64,000 nt of DNA from Deinococcales bacterium (GTDB lineage: Bacteria; Deinococcota; Deinococci; Deinococcales; JAAFIG01): positions 62,001 through 126,000 of the forward strand of contig JAAFIG010000009.1 in NCBI GenBank assembly GCA_013298595.1, given 5' to 3'. A model generated the notes under the pieces. It saw only the letters and a list, made by a program, of their open reading frames with translations, made no database searches and had not been told where the DNA came from. This document shows positions 8,260 through 17,101 of the stretch, piece by piece. Position 1 is the stretch's first letter. Each line of letters opens with the position of its first letter. The position numbers and the translations under genes are program-made.

Positions 8260-8606
8260 TTTTCTTTGCGCTGCTTTTTAGCGCGGCTGGAATAACGCAT
8301 TTTGTTGCACCAAGTTTTTTTGTGGCGATTATGCCGCCGCCACTAGCGCCGTGGGCACTCGAGTTAACGTTTGTCAGTGGTTTTTTTGAGTTGCTGGGCG
8401 GGGTGGGTTTGTTATTCTCGAGAACACGGCGTTTGGCAGCGTTTGGTTTAATGGCGTTGCTGGTGGCAGTGTATCCTGCTAATATTTTTATGGTGCTCGA
8501 ACCGAGTCGTTTTGCTGTGCCTGTTTGGGTTTTGTGGCTGCGTTTGCCGTTGCAATTTTTGATGTTGTGGGGTTTGTGGCGGATTGCCAGCGTGAAGAAA
8601 GTATAA
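8256..8606 (+). CDS. DoxX-like small membrane protein
   Basis: About 116 residues with four hydrophobic segments: FFALLFSAAGITHFV, then ELTFVSGFFELLGGVGLLF, FGLMALLVAVYPANIFMV and LPLQFLMLWGLW. The pattern, including a G-I-T-H-F in the first helix and the GFFELLGG turn, resembles DoxX/YphA-type proteins. Function is unknown. The GTG start at 8256 overlaps the trpA stop as GTGA, so translation is coupled to trpA, though no metabolic link to tryptophan is apparent. Confidence 0.7.
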   Translation: MIFFALLFSAAGITHFVAPSFFVAIMPPPLAPWALELTFVSGFFELLGGVGLLFSRTRRLAAFGLMALLVAVYPANIFMVLEPSRFAVPVWVLWLRLPLQFLMLWGLWRIASVKKV

Positions 8607-8612
8607 CGATTC

Positions 8613-8642
8613 TTGGTTTTATCGCTGAAAATCCGTTATGCT
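8613..8642 (+). promoter_or_regulatory. Promoter of the acyl-CoA carboxylase gene
   Basis: TTGGTT (8613-8618), an 18-base spacer and TATGCT (8637-8642) are followed by 7 bases and the ATG at 8650. The spacing makes 8650, not the in-frame ATG at 8638 that lies within the -10 box, the likely start. Confidence 0.65.
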
Positions 8643-8649
8643 TTATTCC

Positions 8650-10263
8650 ATGACACAAATCAGTGATTCAGCTTGGGCAACATTGCTCGAGACAATCGAA
8701 AAAAGTGGCAATCAAATCAAACTTGGTGGTGGCGTAAAAGCCATTGATCGCCAGCATGCCAAAGGGCGATTAACCGCTCGAGAACGAATTCAGCGTCTGA
8801 TTGATGTTGGTTCGAGATTTGATGAAATTATGCTTTTCGCTGGTTTTGAAATGTACACAGACATTGGTGGTTGCCCGAGTGGTGGCACGATTACAGGTAT
8901 CGGTAAAATCGCTGGGCGCGATTGGATGATTGTGGCAAATGATGCCACGGTCAAAGCTGGTGCGTTCTTTCCAATTACCGCGAAAAAAGTGATTCGAGCG
9001 CAAACCATTGCTTTTGAAAATAAATTGCCTGTGGTCTATTTGGTAGATAGCGCTGGTGTGTATTTACCAATGCAAGACGAGATTTTTCCTGACCAAGATG
9101 ATTTTGGTCGGGTATTTTATTTGAATGCCCGCATGAGTGCAGCAGGGATTCCACAAATTGCGGCAATCATGGGTAATTGCGTGGCTGGTGGTGCGTATCT
9201 GCCCGTGATGTGTGACACCTTGATTATGACCGAGGGTTCGGGCTTGTATTTAGCCGGTCCTGCACTGGTTAAAGCCGCCATTGGGCAAGTGGTGGATTCC
9301 GAAGAACTTGGTGGCGCTGGTATGCACTCGAGTATTGCTGGTACGGTAGATTACCGTGAACCAGACGATGAACATGCAATTAAACGCATTCGTTCCTTGG
9401 CGGGTTTATACGCCATGCCAGACTTAGCACCGTGGGCAAAACGTCGGCTCGAGGTGGTTGCTCCTCAGCAAAATTCGTTACTCGAGACCATCAGTACCGA
9501 TGGCAGCAAACCATACGACACCCGCGAGGTGATCTCGAGTATTTTTGATGCCAGTACCTTTCAAGAATTCAAAGCTGAGTATGGCGAAACCATCCTGACT
9601 GGTTTTGCTCGAGTGGCTGGGTATCCTGTGGCAATTGTGGCGAATCAGCGTAAAATCATTAAAAAAACAGGCAAACTCGAGGTGGGTGGTGTGATTTATG
9701 CTGAGGCAGCGGATAAAGCAGCTCGGTTTATTTTGGATGCCAACCAGATGGGCATTCCGTTGGTGTTTTTATCGGATGTGACTGGTTTTATGGTTGGGCG
9801 CGACTCGGAGCACATGGGCATTATTCGTCGTGGAGCAAAAATGGTCAATGCTGTATCCAATAGTGTGGTACCAAAAATAACCATTATTACAGGTGGTAGT
9901 TTTGGTGCTGGCAATTATGCAATGAGTGGTAAAGCCTATGCTCCACGCTTTATTTTCGCTTGGGCAAGCGCTAAGTACGCAGTCATGAGTGGCAATGCAG
10001 CCGCTAAAACATTGCTCGATATCCAATTAGCGCAACTCGAACGTAACGGATATAAACCCGACCAAGACGAACTCAAAGAACTGTTTGATACCATCAAAAG
10101 TAAGTACGACACCGAACTTGACCCGCGTTATGCTGCCGCAAGATTGTGGGTAGATGAAATTATTCATCCGCTCGAGACTCGAGAACGGATTATTCGCAGC
10201 CTTGATGTATGTGCGCTCGAGGGGGCATTACAACCATTTAGAACGGGGGTTTTTCAAGTTTAA
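8650..10263 (+). CDS. Acyl-CoA carboxylase, carboxyltransferase (beta) subunit
   Basis: The 537-residue protein has two crotonase-like halves. The N-terminal half contains GGAYLPVM and LAGPALVKAAIGQVVDSEELGG; the C-terminal half contains DVTGFMVGRDSEHMGIIRRG and ITGGSFGAGNYAMSG. These motifs are closest to 3-methylcrotonyl-CoA carboxylase beta subunits, with propionyl- or acetyl-CoA carboxylase as alternatives. It transfers a carboxyl group from biotin to the acyl-CoA. The partner biotin carboxylase/carrier subunit is not in the window. The stop overlaps the convergent outer-membrane gene by 4 bases. Confidence 0.88.
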   Translation: MTQISDSAWATLLETIEKSGNQIKLGGGVKAIDRQHAKGRLTARERIQRLIDVGSRFDEIMLFAGFEMYTDIGGCPSGGTITGIGKIAGRDWMIVANDATVKAGAFFPITAKKVIRAQTIAFENKLPVVYLVDSAGVYLPMQDEIFPDQDDFGRVFYLNARMSAAGIPQIAAIMGNCVAGGAYLPVMCDTLIMTEGSGLYLAGPALVKAAIGQVVDSEELGGAGMHSSIAGTVDYREPDDEHAIKRIRSLAGLYAMPDLAPWAKRRLEVVAPQQNSLLETISTDGSKPYDTREVISSIFDASTFQEFKAEYGETILTGFARVAGYPVAIVANQRKIIKKTGKLEVGGVIYAEAADKAARFILDANQMGIPLVFLSDVTGFMVGRDSEHMGIIRRGAKMVNAVSNSVVPKITIITGGSFGAGNYAMSGKAYAPRFIFAWASAKYAVMSGNAAAKTLLDIQLAQLERNGYKPDQDELKELFDTIKSKYDTELDPRYAAARLWVDEIIHPLETRERIIRSLDVCALEGALQPFRTGVFQV

Positions 10264-12095
10264 CGCAAGCGAATTCCAAAATTAAATTTAAATTCACCTT
10301 TCGGAATCGTGATGTCAAAACCAAGGACATACGCAAATGATAAACCGTAAATGGTGATATTCGCGCCGACATTACCTGCTTTTGGTATTAAATCGTAATA
10401 GGCTCGAGGTGAAACAGTTACTAAAGGTGTTTGGAATTGTTGCCCAAGATGATTGGTTGGTACATTGCCATCGTAGAACGCAACATCAAAACCAATATCG
10501 GCTCGTTGACTTATCCAAGCAGCGGTTCGTAAGTTATAACCTAAGCCAATACTAAACACAGGTTTCTCGAGTCTGACACCTATTTCCCCAAATGGGGCAA
10601 CACCCAAATTTGGCGCAACCCGTAGTGTACCTGTCAGGGTTGTGGCAGGTGCGAGTGCATGGGTTGTGAATGGTGTAGTAGAAGGTTGTTCGGTATTGGC
10701 AAACGTTGCGCTGAGTGTTGCCACATCGAAAATATTAACGCTTGAGGTAAGGCTGCCTGTGTAATCGGCAATAAATCCGCCACTCGAGTAATAAGTTAAA
10801 CGCCCATTCCAAGTGCCTGTGACACTGAAAATGTCTAAACTCCAAGCAAAATTGATACTAAAAATTCCTCGAGCAAACGCTTGGACTTCTCTGGTTGTGG
10901 TGGGAATACTTTCAGTAATTGCGCCTAATTCAAATTTTGGTCTGAAAGTAAAAGGGCTAACAATCAGATTCTGGGCAATGCCACCTCGAATCTCGAGGGT
11001 ACGTTGGCTACTTGATGCTTCGGTAGCCGTTTCGAGTTTAATACCACTGTCAAGATTGAGTCCAGCTGTAAATCCCGTTAATGGCTCGAGCGCAAGATTT
11101 GTGCGGAGTGTACCGCCTAAACTCTGACCTGCGAATAAACTGGTGCTGCCATCGAGTAAGGAGATCGAGAATGCCACCGCTGTTTTAGCAGTTGGGTTTG
11201 GACTAAATAAATTATAAACCACAAATGTACCTCTGGCTTTACCATCACAAGAAAGTAAAACATTGTTTAAACCAAAGGTTAAACCATTACCAAAGTTCAA
11301 CTCGAGCGGAAATTCAAATGGGCAGCTTGGGTCGTAATCTAAACGCCCAACCCGAATGGGCAAACCAAAAATAAACAATGTTGTATCCTCGAGTCGGTAC
11401 AAACCATTCTCGAGCCGAATAGCACTCGCAGAACTAAAAGTTAATTCCGAACCTGCACTGTTACGCCCCACCAAACCATTGACCCCACTGAGTTGCACAC
11501 CCGCAGCACTACTCGAACCAAGTTGAGCATACAAACCAAATTGACTAGTACCAAAAGCCAATTGATTCAGTACGGCTTTACTCCCCTCGAGCACTGCTGT
11601 GGCAGCCTGGTAACGGTCTAAAACTGCACCAGTCGCATCTAAACGATCAAAAATAGCGGTTTGTAACGTTAATTTTTCACCAATCAAAGTGCCTCGTTCG
11701 GCAACCACATTATAATTGGCATTCGCAAACCCTTCGATTTTATAACTTGGCTCGAGTTTTAATCTGAGTTTCTCGAGCGAAACAGTATCGCCCCGAGATT
11801 CCAAACGCGCCACTGTACCTTTTGCACCCGTGCTTTCGATATTGGCATTATCGGCGGTCACAATCACACCTGCATCTGTTTCACGGACAATCAGTAATGG
11901 TGCACGTAAAACCCATACACCACGTTCAAAGCAGGCATCATAAAACCGTGTTTCGGTTGCATCCGAAGCATCACTGCTCGAGTAAACCGAACCAATACCT
12001 TCAACTGTGGTGATACCAACATCTTCACGATTACATTGCGGCGCAGCATATGCGATTGGCGCAAGCAAGAAAAGCAATAAGCAAAAAATTCGCAC
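10260..12095 (-). CDS. LptD/OstA-like outer-membrane beta-barrel protein
   Basis: The 611-residue protein has a clear signal peptide (MRIFCLLLFLLAPIAYA). An N-terminal region of about 200 residues is rich in short strands on putative modified-product themes (VITADNANIESTGAKG, YNVVAERGTLIGEKLTL), like OstA/LptA-type repeats. A long run of alternating hydrophobic strands follows, ending FKFNFGIRLR, as expected for a beta-barrel. LptD-like proteins insert lipopolysaccharide or related lipids in the outer membrane; similarity here is by pattern, not by strong motif. The start is GTG 12095, because GGAGG lies 5 bases upstream; a TTG at 12107 would destroy the signal peptide start. A 14-base palindrome lies directly before the ribosome site. 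Confidence 0.6.
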   Translation of the reverse strand: MRIFCLLLFLLAPIAYAAPQCNREDVGITTVEGIGSVYSSSDASDATETRFYDACFERGVWVLRAPLLIVRETDAGVIVTADNANIESTGAKGTVARLESRGDTVSLEKLRLKLEPSYKIEGFANANYNVVAERGTLIGEKLTLQTAIFDRLDATGAVLDRYQAATAVLEGSKAVLNQLAFGTSQFGLYAQLGSSSAAGVQLSGVNGLVGRNSAGSELTFSSASAIRLENGLYRLEDTTLFIFGLPIRVGRLDYDPSCPFEFPLELNFGNGLTFGLNNVLLSCDGKARGTFVVYNLFSPNPTAKTAVAFSISLLDGSTSLFAGQSLGGTLRTNLALEPLTGFTAGLNLDSGIKLETATEASSSQRTLEIRGGIAQNLIVSPFTFRPKFELGAITESIPTTTREVQAFARGIFSINFAWSLDIFSVTGTWNGRLTYYSSGGFIADYTGSLTSSVNIFDVATLSATFANTEQPSTTPFTTHALAPATTLTGTLRVAPNLGVAPFGEIGVRLEKPVFSIGLGYNLRTAAWISQRADIGFDVAFYDGNVPTNHLGQQFQTPLVTVSPRAYYDLIPKAGNVGANITIYGLSFAYVLGFDITIPKGEFKFNFGIRLR

Positions 12096-12105
12096 ATGAA
12101 CCTCC

Positions 12106-12119
12106 AAACCTCGAGGTTT
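12106..12119 (-). promoter_or_regulatory. Palindrome AAACCTCGAGGTTT next to the ribosome site
   Basis: A perfect 14-base palindrome centred on CTCGAG abuts the GGAGG ribosome site of the LptD-like gene. It could be an operator or simply an extended copy of the iterated palindrome. A possible promoter lies upstream, with GATAAT near 12131-12136 on the minus strand. Confidence 0.4.
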
Positions 12120-12193
12120 CGAGGCATGGCATTATCCCATGCAAGAAAAGTTTTTCATGAGCTAAGCACGAGAAAGCTGTTATGGGTTGTTTC

Positions 12194-12486
12194 ATACGGA
12201 ATTAACTTAATCACTCTTCAACTGACCATCTTGACCCTGAAAGCAGCACCTTACAGGCTTCTTGCTCGTAAAATAGCACCTCACGGGCTACTCGCGCTTG
12301 AGTCGCAAAAAGCGGTCAAACTGTCGTTCTTGCTCACAAGACAGCACCGTCGCGCCCATGGCTGGACTGGTGGCACACAGGAGCGAAGCGGGCTGTTCGC
12401 GCTTCAAACGTTAATTCCGTGTCGTTGTTACTCCTGTTAGTCGGTTAATCAGTCAAAATACACGACTGATTAACACAATTCCGTAT
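12194..12486. mobile_element. Possible MITE with imperfect terminal inverted repeats
   Basis: The left end reads ATACGGAATT, then four bases, then TAATCA (12194-12213). The right end, read on the other strand, reads ATACGGAATT, GTGT, TAATCA (12486-12467). So 16 of 20 terminal bases match in inverted orientation around about 293 bases. Flanking TA dinucleotides sit at both tips. The interior is unlike its surroundings: no CTCGAG from 12117 to 12608, no convincing gene, and an imperfect tandem pair starting AGCACCT at about 12246 and 12275. The right end supplies the stop codon of the PIN-TRAM gene. No transposase is present. Confidence 0.45.
12444..12474 (-). terminator. 11-bp hairpin downstream of the PIN-TRAM gene
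   Basis: GTTAATCAGTC and GACTGATTAAC form a perfect 11-base-pair stem around a 9-base loop, 12 bases after the stop codon of the minus-strand gene. No T-run follows, so it may be an mRNA 3' stabiliser or a sub-terminal repeat of the putative MITE rather than a true terminator. Confidence 0.45.
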
Positions 12487-13550
12487 CAGCCACTGACTTT
12501 AGCAAAAACCATTCGTCCAAGCGATGTTTGTGTGACTGTTTGCACCGTAATTTGTGCCATTCGACCTTTAAAAGCTAAACCATCTTCAATCACAACCATT
12601 GTGCCATCCTCGAGATAGCCAATACCTTGTCCAACTTGATTACCTTCTCTGACAACTTGGATACTGATTTCATCACCAGCCCCCAGTTTAGGTTTCAGAG
12701 CATCGGCAAGGGCATTTAAGGAAAGGGTTTTGACATCTTGCAGCCCAGCCACTCGAGCTAAACCAGTGTCGTTGGTGACAATACTGGCATTAATCTCGAG
12801 GGCAGCCCGGATTAAACGCTCATCCACACCGCCACCCGTATCGGCAAATTCACGCACCACCACTTCAAGGTTACGTTGCGCTCGAAGTTTCTCGAGTAAA
12901 TCTAAGCCACGCCGACCTTTACTCCGACGGTCGTTATCGGTGGAATCGGCAAAATATTGCAATTCACGCAGCACAAACCCAGGCACAATCAGTGTTCCTT
13001 CGAGAAAACCCGCTCGAGCCACATCGAGTACCCGTCCATCAATGATGATGTTGGTATCTATGAGTTTAAGTGTGCCTATCGAACCTTTAATCACATTGGT
13101 ATTAACAGCTGTTCGATCCGAAAATGGCGAAAACCAATCACGGTTCATCACCGCAATACTCAGTAAGAACACCTCGAGAATAACCGTGATGATAATTTGC
13201 CAAACCCAAGAGTAATTTGGGATATTTGATATGACATTGTTTAAAAGCACACTAATTAAAAGCGCCATGATTGTAGCAACTGTGCCAGCAATAACTGTTT
13301 GCGGTGAAGCGTGCATCCAAGCTTCCGCAACTCGAGCCACCAAGCCACGTAACCAAAAACTGATTCGCCCTGTGAATAAAGACATCAGCAATGCACCCAG
13401 TAAGGTGACATAGGCTTGGTTAACCATATCTGGCACAATACTTGGAGCAAATCGCCAAGCAAAAAACGCCGCTAACAAAACCAATAAGGCACGAATAAGT
13501 ACACGAATTGGATCTTTGATTTTCCACGGGTTTTCGTTCCAAGGTTTCAT
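12486..13550 (-). CDS. Membrane-anchored PIN-TRAM domain protein (YacL-like)
   Basis: The 354-residue protein has four transmembrane segments in the first 135 residues, then a PIN nuclease domain starting at LIDTNIIIDGRV (about residue 163) with further acidic positions in LRELQ, and a C-terminal TRAM domain (GDEISIQVVREG to LGRMVFAKV). This is the YacL/PilT-like family found beside radA or disA in many bacteria. A ribonuclease role is plausible; the metal-binding aspartates look present. The ribosome site GGAG lies 5 bases before ATG 13550. Only 13 bases separate it from radA, so the two form an operon. Confidence 0.88.
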   Translation of the reverse strand: MKPWNENPWKIKDPIRVLIRALLVLLAAFFAWRFAPSIVPDMVNQAYVTLLGALLMSLFTGRISFWLRGLVARVAEAWMHASPQTVIAGTVATIMALLISVLLNNVISNIPNYSWVWQIIITVILEVFLLSIAVMNRDWFSPFSDRTAVNTNVIKGSIGTLKLIDTNIIIDGRVLDVARAGFLEGTLIVPGFVLRELQYFADSTDNDRRSKGRRGLDLLEKLRAQRNLEVVVREFADTGGGVDERLIRAALEINASIVTNDTGLARVAGLQDVKTLSLNALADALKPKLGAGDEISIQVVREGNQVGQGIGYLEDGTMVVIEDGLAFKGRMAQITVQTVTQTSLGRMVFAKVSG

Positions 13551-13563
13551 ACAAACTCCAACA

Positions 13564-14889
13564 TTAAACTTTAGCCTTTACACCCCAAGTCATTTGCACC
13601 GCATCACGCACCATGGTTACACTCGAGCCAGCTTGCACCCCCGGCGGAGCAATAATACGCCCAATACCAATGCGGGTTGCTTCGGCAGCCCGACGATTCG
13701 GTTGCGAAACACTGCGAACCTCACCAGCTAAACCAACCTCACCAAAAACCGCGATGCCTTCAGGAACTGGTTTCATCATCACAGCACTATACACAGCTAA
13801 AGCAATTGCGAGGTCTAAGCCCGGATCGAGTACCTTTAAACCACCTGCCAAATTGACATAAATATCTAAACCGCCAAGCGATAACTCTAAACGCCGCTCA
13901 AGCACCGCCAGTACCACATCCACCCGCCGAGCATCTAACCCAACTGCCACACGTTTAGGCGCTGGATACGGGGTTTTAGCTGCCAAGGCTTGCACCTCGA
14001 GTAAAAGTGGGCGCTGCCCATCCATCGTGGCAGCAATCACACTGCCCGGCGCTCCAATCGGGCGTTCCGCTAAAAACGCACTCGAGGGATTATCCACCGC
14101 CACCAAGCCTTGTTCTTGCATATCGAAGACACCAAGTTCACCAACGTTACCAAAACGATTCTTGGTCGAACGCAACATCCGATAATTGCCAACCGACTCG
14201 AGCATTAAAACAGCATCCACAATGTGTTCCATAACCTTAGGACCTGCCACCGAACCATCCTTGGTCACATGCCCAACCAGCACCATACTGCAACCTGTTT
14301 CTTTGGCAGCTCGAGTTAAACGCGCAGCTGCTTCACGTACTTGAGCTAAACCACCCGGCGAGCCAGTTTCACCAGCTTGAATGGTTTGAATCGAATCAAC
14401 AATACACAATTTCGGACGTTCAGCCTCGAGCAAAGCCGAAATACCATCAGCGGTAATATCTCGAGTCATCAGAATATCGCCTGATACCGACAACCGATCT
14501 GCCCGCAAACGCACTTGCTCGAGCGATTCCTCGCCAGCCACGTACAAAACCGATTCGCCCGACTGTGCTAAATGATCGGCAACTTGCAGCAGCAACGTGC
14601 TTTTACCTATGCCTGGTTCGCCACCCAACAGCACCACACCACCTGCTACCCAACCACCACCAAGTACCCGATCTAGCTCGGTAATCCCACTCGAGACACG
14701 CGGTTCGGTCTGACTAGCCACACTCGATAAACGCACCAAAGCTGCACTTGGCAAATAACTGCGTTTAGCCGCAACATTACTGATTTCTTCAAAACTATTC
14801 CAAGCACTACATGTCGGGCAACGCCCAAGACTTTTGGCTGCGGTATACCCACAAGAACTGCATTTGAATTGTGTGGTCACTCGAGCCAT
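13564..14889 (-). CDS. radA: DNA repair protein RadA
   Basis: The 441-residue RecA-like ATPase helps branch migration of recombination intermediates. It has the N-terminal zinc finger C10-x2-C13 ... C24-x2-C27, Walker [10 protein letters not shown] at 90-98, the RadA-specific KNRFG motif at 243-247 and a Lon-protease-like C-terminal domain ([14 protein letters not shown] onward). All key motifs are intact. The start ATG at 14889 lies 7 bases after TACACT, so the mRNA should be leaderless. A large inverted repeat made of two TTTCTCGAGAAA palindromes lies 49-87 bases upstream and may control it. Confidence 0.97.
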   Translation of the reverse strand: MARVTTQFKCSSCGYTAAKSLGRCPTCSAWNSFEEISNVAAKRSYLPSAALVRLSSVASQTEPRVSSGITELDRVLGGGWVAGGVVLLGGEPGIGKSTLLLQVADHLAQSGESVLYVAGEESLEQVRLRADRLSVSGDILMTRDITADGISALLEAERPKLCIVDSIQTIQAGETGSPGGLAQVREAAARLTRAAKETGCSMVLVGHVTKDGSVAGPKVMEHIVDAVLMLESVGNYRMLRSTKNRFGNVGELGVFDMQEQGLVAVDNPSSAFLAERPIGAPGSVIAATMDGQRPLLLEVQALAAKTPYPAPKRVAVGLDARRVDVVLAVLERRLELSLGGLDIYVNLAGGLKVLDPGLDLAIALAVYSAVMMKPVPEGIAVFGEVGLAGEVRSVSQPNRRAAEATRIGIGRIIAPPGVQAGSSVTMVRDAVQMTWGVKAKV

Positions 14890-14896
14890 TCAGTCC

Positions 14897-14902
14897 AGTG
14901 TA
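14897..14902 (-). promoter_or_regulatory. -10 box of radA
   Basis: TACACT on the minus strand, 7 bases before the radA ATG. The -35 region is a T-run (about 14919-14925) without a good TTGACA match, which would fit a promoter needing an activator. Confidence 0.6.
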
Positions 14903-14937
14903 CACAAGAGAAATGAGGAAAAAACGACAAAACTGTG

Positions 14938-14976
14938 TTTCTCGAGAAAATGATGTGCAGACATTTTCTCGAGAAA
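14938..14976. promoter_or_regulatory. Large inverted repeat upstream of radA
   Basis: TTTCTCGAGAAAATG (14938-14952) and CATTTTCTCGAGAAA (14962-14976) are perfect 15-base inverted arms around a 9-base spacer, and each arm contains the 12-base palindrome TTTCTCGAGAAA. It lies between the preceding minus-strand gene and radA. It may be a double operator, with a layout reminiscent of CIRCE (9-base spacer), or an A/T-rich hairpin ending the upstream transcript, because T-rich sequence follows on the minus strand. Confidence 0.65.
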
Positions 14977-15032
14977 CCAAATTCATTTTGTTTTGTAGGG
15001 ACAGACCCCATATTTGTCGTGCCTTTTTGACA

Positions 15033-15305
15033 TTACGGCTCAAGTTTCAGCGTTTGCCCAATCAAATCTGAACGCTGAATACCAACCACATCGGAATCGG
15101 AAATCAAAACACCGATTTTTGACAGTGGTTCACCTGCTCGAGGTGGAGGATTTAAGTTAAGAACCACAAAACGAAATAGTTGTTGGTTAATATCTGCAAC
15201 CAACACCGAGCCGTTTTTAATTGGTGAGTACATCGTTTGTGCTTGCAGCATCAAGACTGTGCCACGTTTTTTGATAACGAACATATCCTCAACAATGAAA
15301 TCCAT
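15033..15305 (-). CDS. Small protein, possibly beta-barrel (EF-Tu domain 2-like)
   Basis: About 90 residues that I do not recognise as a named family. The sequence FVIKKRGTVLML, then PIKNGSVLVAD, LFRFVVLNLN and SDVVGIQRSDLIGQTLKLEP looks like a small all-beta domain of the kind seen as domain 2 in translation GTPases, and no catalytic motif is visible. The start ATG 15305 follows TAAAAT by 5 bases, giving a leaderless mRNA; a longer frame reaches 15335 but lacks such support. It lies divergent from the HD-domain gene and upstream of radA on the same strand. Confidence 0.6.
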   Translation of the reverse strand: MDFIVEDMFVIKKRGTVLMLQAQTMYSPIKNGSVLVADINQQLFRFVVLNLNPPPRAGEPLSKIGVLISDSDVVGIQRSDLIGQTLKLEP

Positions 15306-15310
15306 AAAGC

Positions 15311-15316
15311 ATTTTA
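15311..15316 (-). promoter_or_regulatory. -10 box of the small-protein gene
   Basis: TAAAAT on the minus strand, 5 bases before the ATG at 15305. Confidence 0.5.
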
Positions 15317-15377
15317 GCAAAACTCGAGGTAGCAAAAACCAAAAAGACGTTTACCTGCATATAGCTTGCTCGAATGC

Positions 15378-15383
15378 TAAACT
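15378..15383 (+). promoter_or_regulatory. -10 box of the HD-domain gene
   Basis: TAAACT followed by 5 bases and the ATG at 15389. It overlaps the region just after an alternative ATG at 15374, and so favours the later start. Confidence 0.5.
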
Positions 15384-15388
15384 TTTCT

Positions 15389-16009
15389 ATGCAAATCCCA
15401 ACACTCGAGCAAGCCGAAGCCTTCATGCTAGAAGCCGAAAAACGCAATCCAACCCCTTGGGCAAATCATGCTCGATTTGTTGCCAAAGCTGCTCGAGCCA
15501 TAGCCAATGTTCATCCTAGGCTTGACCCTGACACCGCTTATATTTTGGGTTTAGCGCACGATATTGGCAGACAAGAAGGCTGGTCGGACATCAAACATAT
15601 TCTTGATGGGTACAAGTTTTTCATGGCTCGAGGGTTTGATGATGCAGCCAGAATTTGTTTAACGCATTCGTTTGCAAACGGTTATCCCGATGCCTACTCT
15701 GGAACTTGGGATATCCAACCCGAAGAAAAACTATTCATTCGCCAGTTCATCCAAACTGTGCCATTTGATGATTATGACCGCTTGATTCAACTCTGCGATG
15801 GTTTGGCATTACCCAGTGGTTTTTGTTTACTCGAGGTTCGAGTTGTTGATGTGATGCTACGGCATGGTGCAGGAGAACATATCACTGCCCAAATCAAAGC
15901 TACCTTAAAAATCAAACAAGATTTTGAAAAAGAAATTGGTGTTTCAATTTATTCTTTGCTCGAGGGCGTTGTTGAGAATACATTCACTTTTCAACATGTT
16001 TTAGATTAA
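15389..16009 (+). CDS. HD-domain hydrolase
   Basis: The protein of about 206 residues has the metal-binding HD signature: H in PWANHARFVAKAARAIA, the HD pair in ILGLAHDIGR, and a later H in CLTHSF. This matches small HD-superfamily phosphohydrolases, whose substrates (often nucleotides or phosphate esters) vary widely; none can be assigned here. The 3' end overlaps the convergent PIG-L gene by 4 bases. An earlier ATG at 15374 adds five residues. Confidence 0.8.
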   Translation: MQIPTLEQAEAFMLEAEKRNPTPWANHARFVAKAARAIANVHPRLDPDTAYILGLAHDIGRQEGWSDIKHILDGYKFFMARGFDDAARICLTHSFANGYPDAYSGTWDIQPEEKLFIRQFIQTVPFDDYDRLIQLCDGLALPSGFCLLEVRVVDVMLRHGAGEHITAQIKATLKIKQDFEKEIGVSIYSLLEGVVENTFTFQHVLD

Positions 16010-17094
16010 TCAATCTCGAGTCCTAGCCCATCAAAAAAGCCTTTGAGTGGGTAGTTTTGAATTACACCTCGAGTACCACCAAGTGCAAATGTTTCAGTTT
16101 TGATTCGCTCGAGCATAGCGGCTTTTTGCTCTGGTGGGAGTTGCCCCATTCTCGAGTTTTTTCCTGTTTGGCTGCCGTGGGCTGCCAATGCTGCCAGTTT
16201 TTGTTCGGTGTAGGCACTGCCGTCAAATTGCACGGCGATGGTGTCGGTACTAACGCCAAAGACTTCTGGGGTCATGCCTGGGGTCATTGCACCACCTGGT
16301 TGGGCAATCCATGCCCGCATCGTCTCGAGTGGAAAAGCGGTATAAAAAAGTCGTTTTGGTGCATCTGGTAGGTATCCACTCGAGAAGAAAGCCGCACTGG
16401 CTGCCCGATAAACACTTAAGTGATCTGGGTGGTTGTAGCCGCCGTGAGGGTCGAAGGTGAGGATCACTTGGGGTTTGGTTTCTTTGATGGTGGCAATAAT
16501 TTTTGCTTCCATCTCGAGGTAATCGATGTTGATGGTAGCCAATGGATCGTCGGTGCGTAATCGCTCGAGCCGACCTGAATCGTGGTAATCCATGAAACGT
16601 GGTTCGGATATACCCATGGCTTGGCAAGCCAGTTTCAACTCGAGTTCGCGGTGTTTGCCAAGGTCGGTGATACTTAAATTTGGGTCGGTAATTTTCCCAG
16701 CTTCACCACGTGTGGCACAAAGTAATTCAACCCTGACTCCAAGGCTGGCATAATGCGTTAAAATCCCACCACTCGAAAAAGCTTCATCGTCTGGATGGGC
16801 AAACACGGCAAGCAAACTGGGTTTCATGGTCTCGAGAATACTGCTTGGAAGGTTCATTTCATCGAAATGTGCGATACCAAATTGATCGAGGATGGTGTCG
16901 GCTTTCTCGAGCGCAAATGTTCCCTCAACCTCGCGTTGGACTTTTATCAGCGCTAAACCGTATAAACGATACGAAATTGCCCATTGCAACGAATCTCGAG
17001 GGAATGCTTCGGCGCTGCGTCTAAAATGTGAAATGGCGGTCAGGTCGTCGGTGTTTTGCCAAGCCTCGAGTCCAAGTTGACGTTCGCTAGGCAT
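16006..17094 (-). CDS. PIG-L/LmbE family deacetylase
   Basis: The 362-residue protein has a helical N-terminal region of about 90 residues that looks TPR-like (ISHFRRSAEAFPRDSLQWA), then the PIG-L domain: zinc site FAHPDDEAF with H100 and D103, and the second site HGGYNHPDHLSV near residue 217. PIG-L enzymes remove acetyl groups from N-acetylglucosamine conjugates, for example in mycothiol or bacillithiol synthesis. The GH20 enzyme on the other side of the promoter supports an amino-sugar theme. The start follows TATACT by 7 bases. Confidence 0.85.
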   Translation of the reverse strand: MPSERQLGLEAWQNTDDLTAISHFRRSAEAFPRDSLQWAISYRLYGLALIKVQREVEGTFALEKADTILDQFGIAHFDEMNLPSSILETMKPSLLAVFAHPDDEAFSSGGILTHYASLGVRVELLCATRGEAGKITDPNLSITDLGKHRELELKLACQAMGISEPRFMDYHDSGRLERLRTDDPLATINIDYLEMEAKIIATIKETKPQVILTFDPHGGYNHPDHLSVYRAASAAFFSSGYLPDAPKRLFYTAFPLETMRAWIAQPGGAMTPGMTPEVFGVSTDTIAVQFDGSAYTEQKLAALAAHGSQTGKNSRMGQLPPEQKAAMLERIKTETFALGGTRGVIQNYPLKGFFDGLGLEID

Positions 17095-17101
17095 GTTTTT
17101 C

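Noticed and set aside
12096-12440. A 114-residue frame in the MITE-like region
   Set aside because: Composition is not protein-like, there is no ribosome site or leaderless promoter, and it runs through inverted-repeat DNA.
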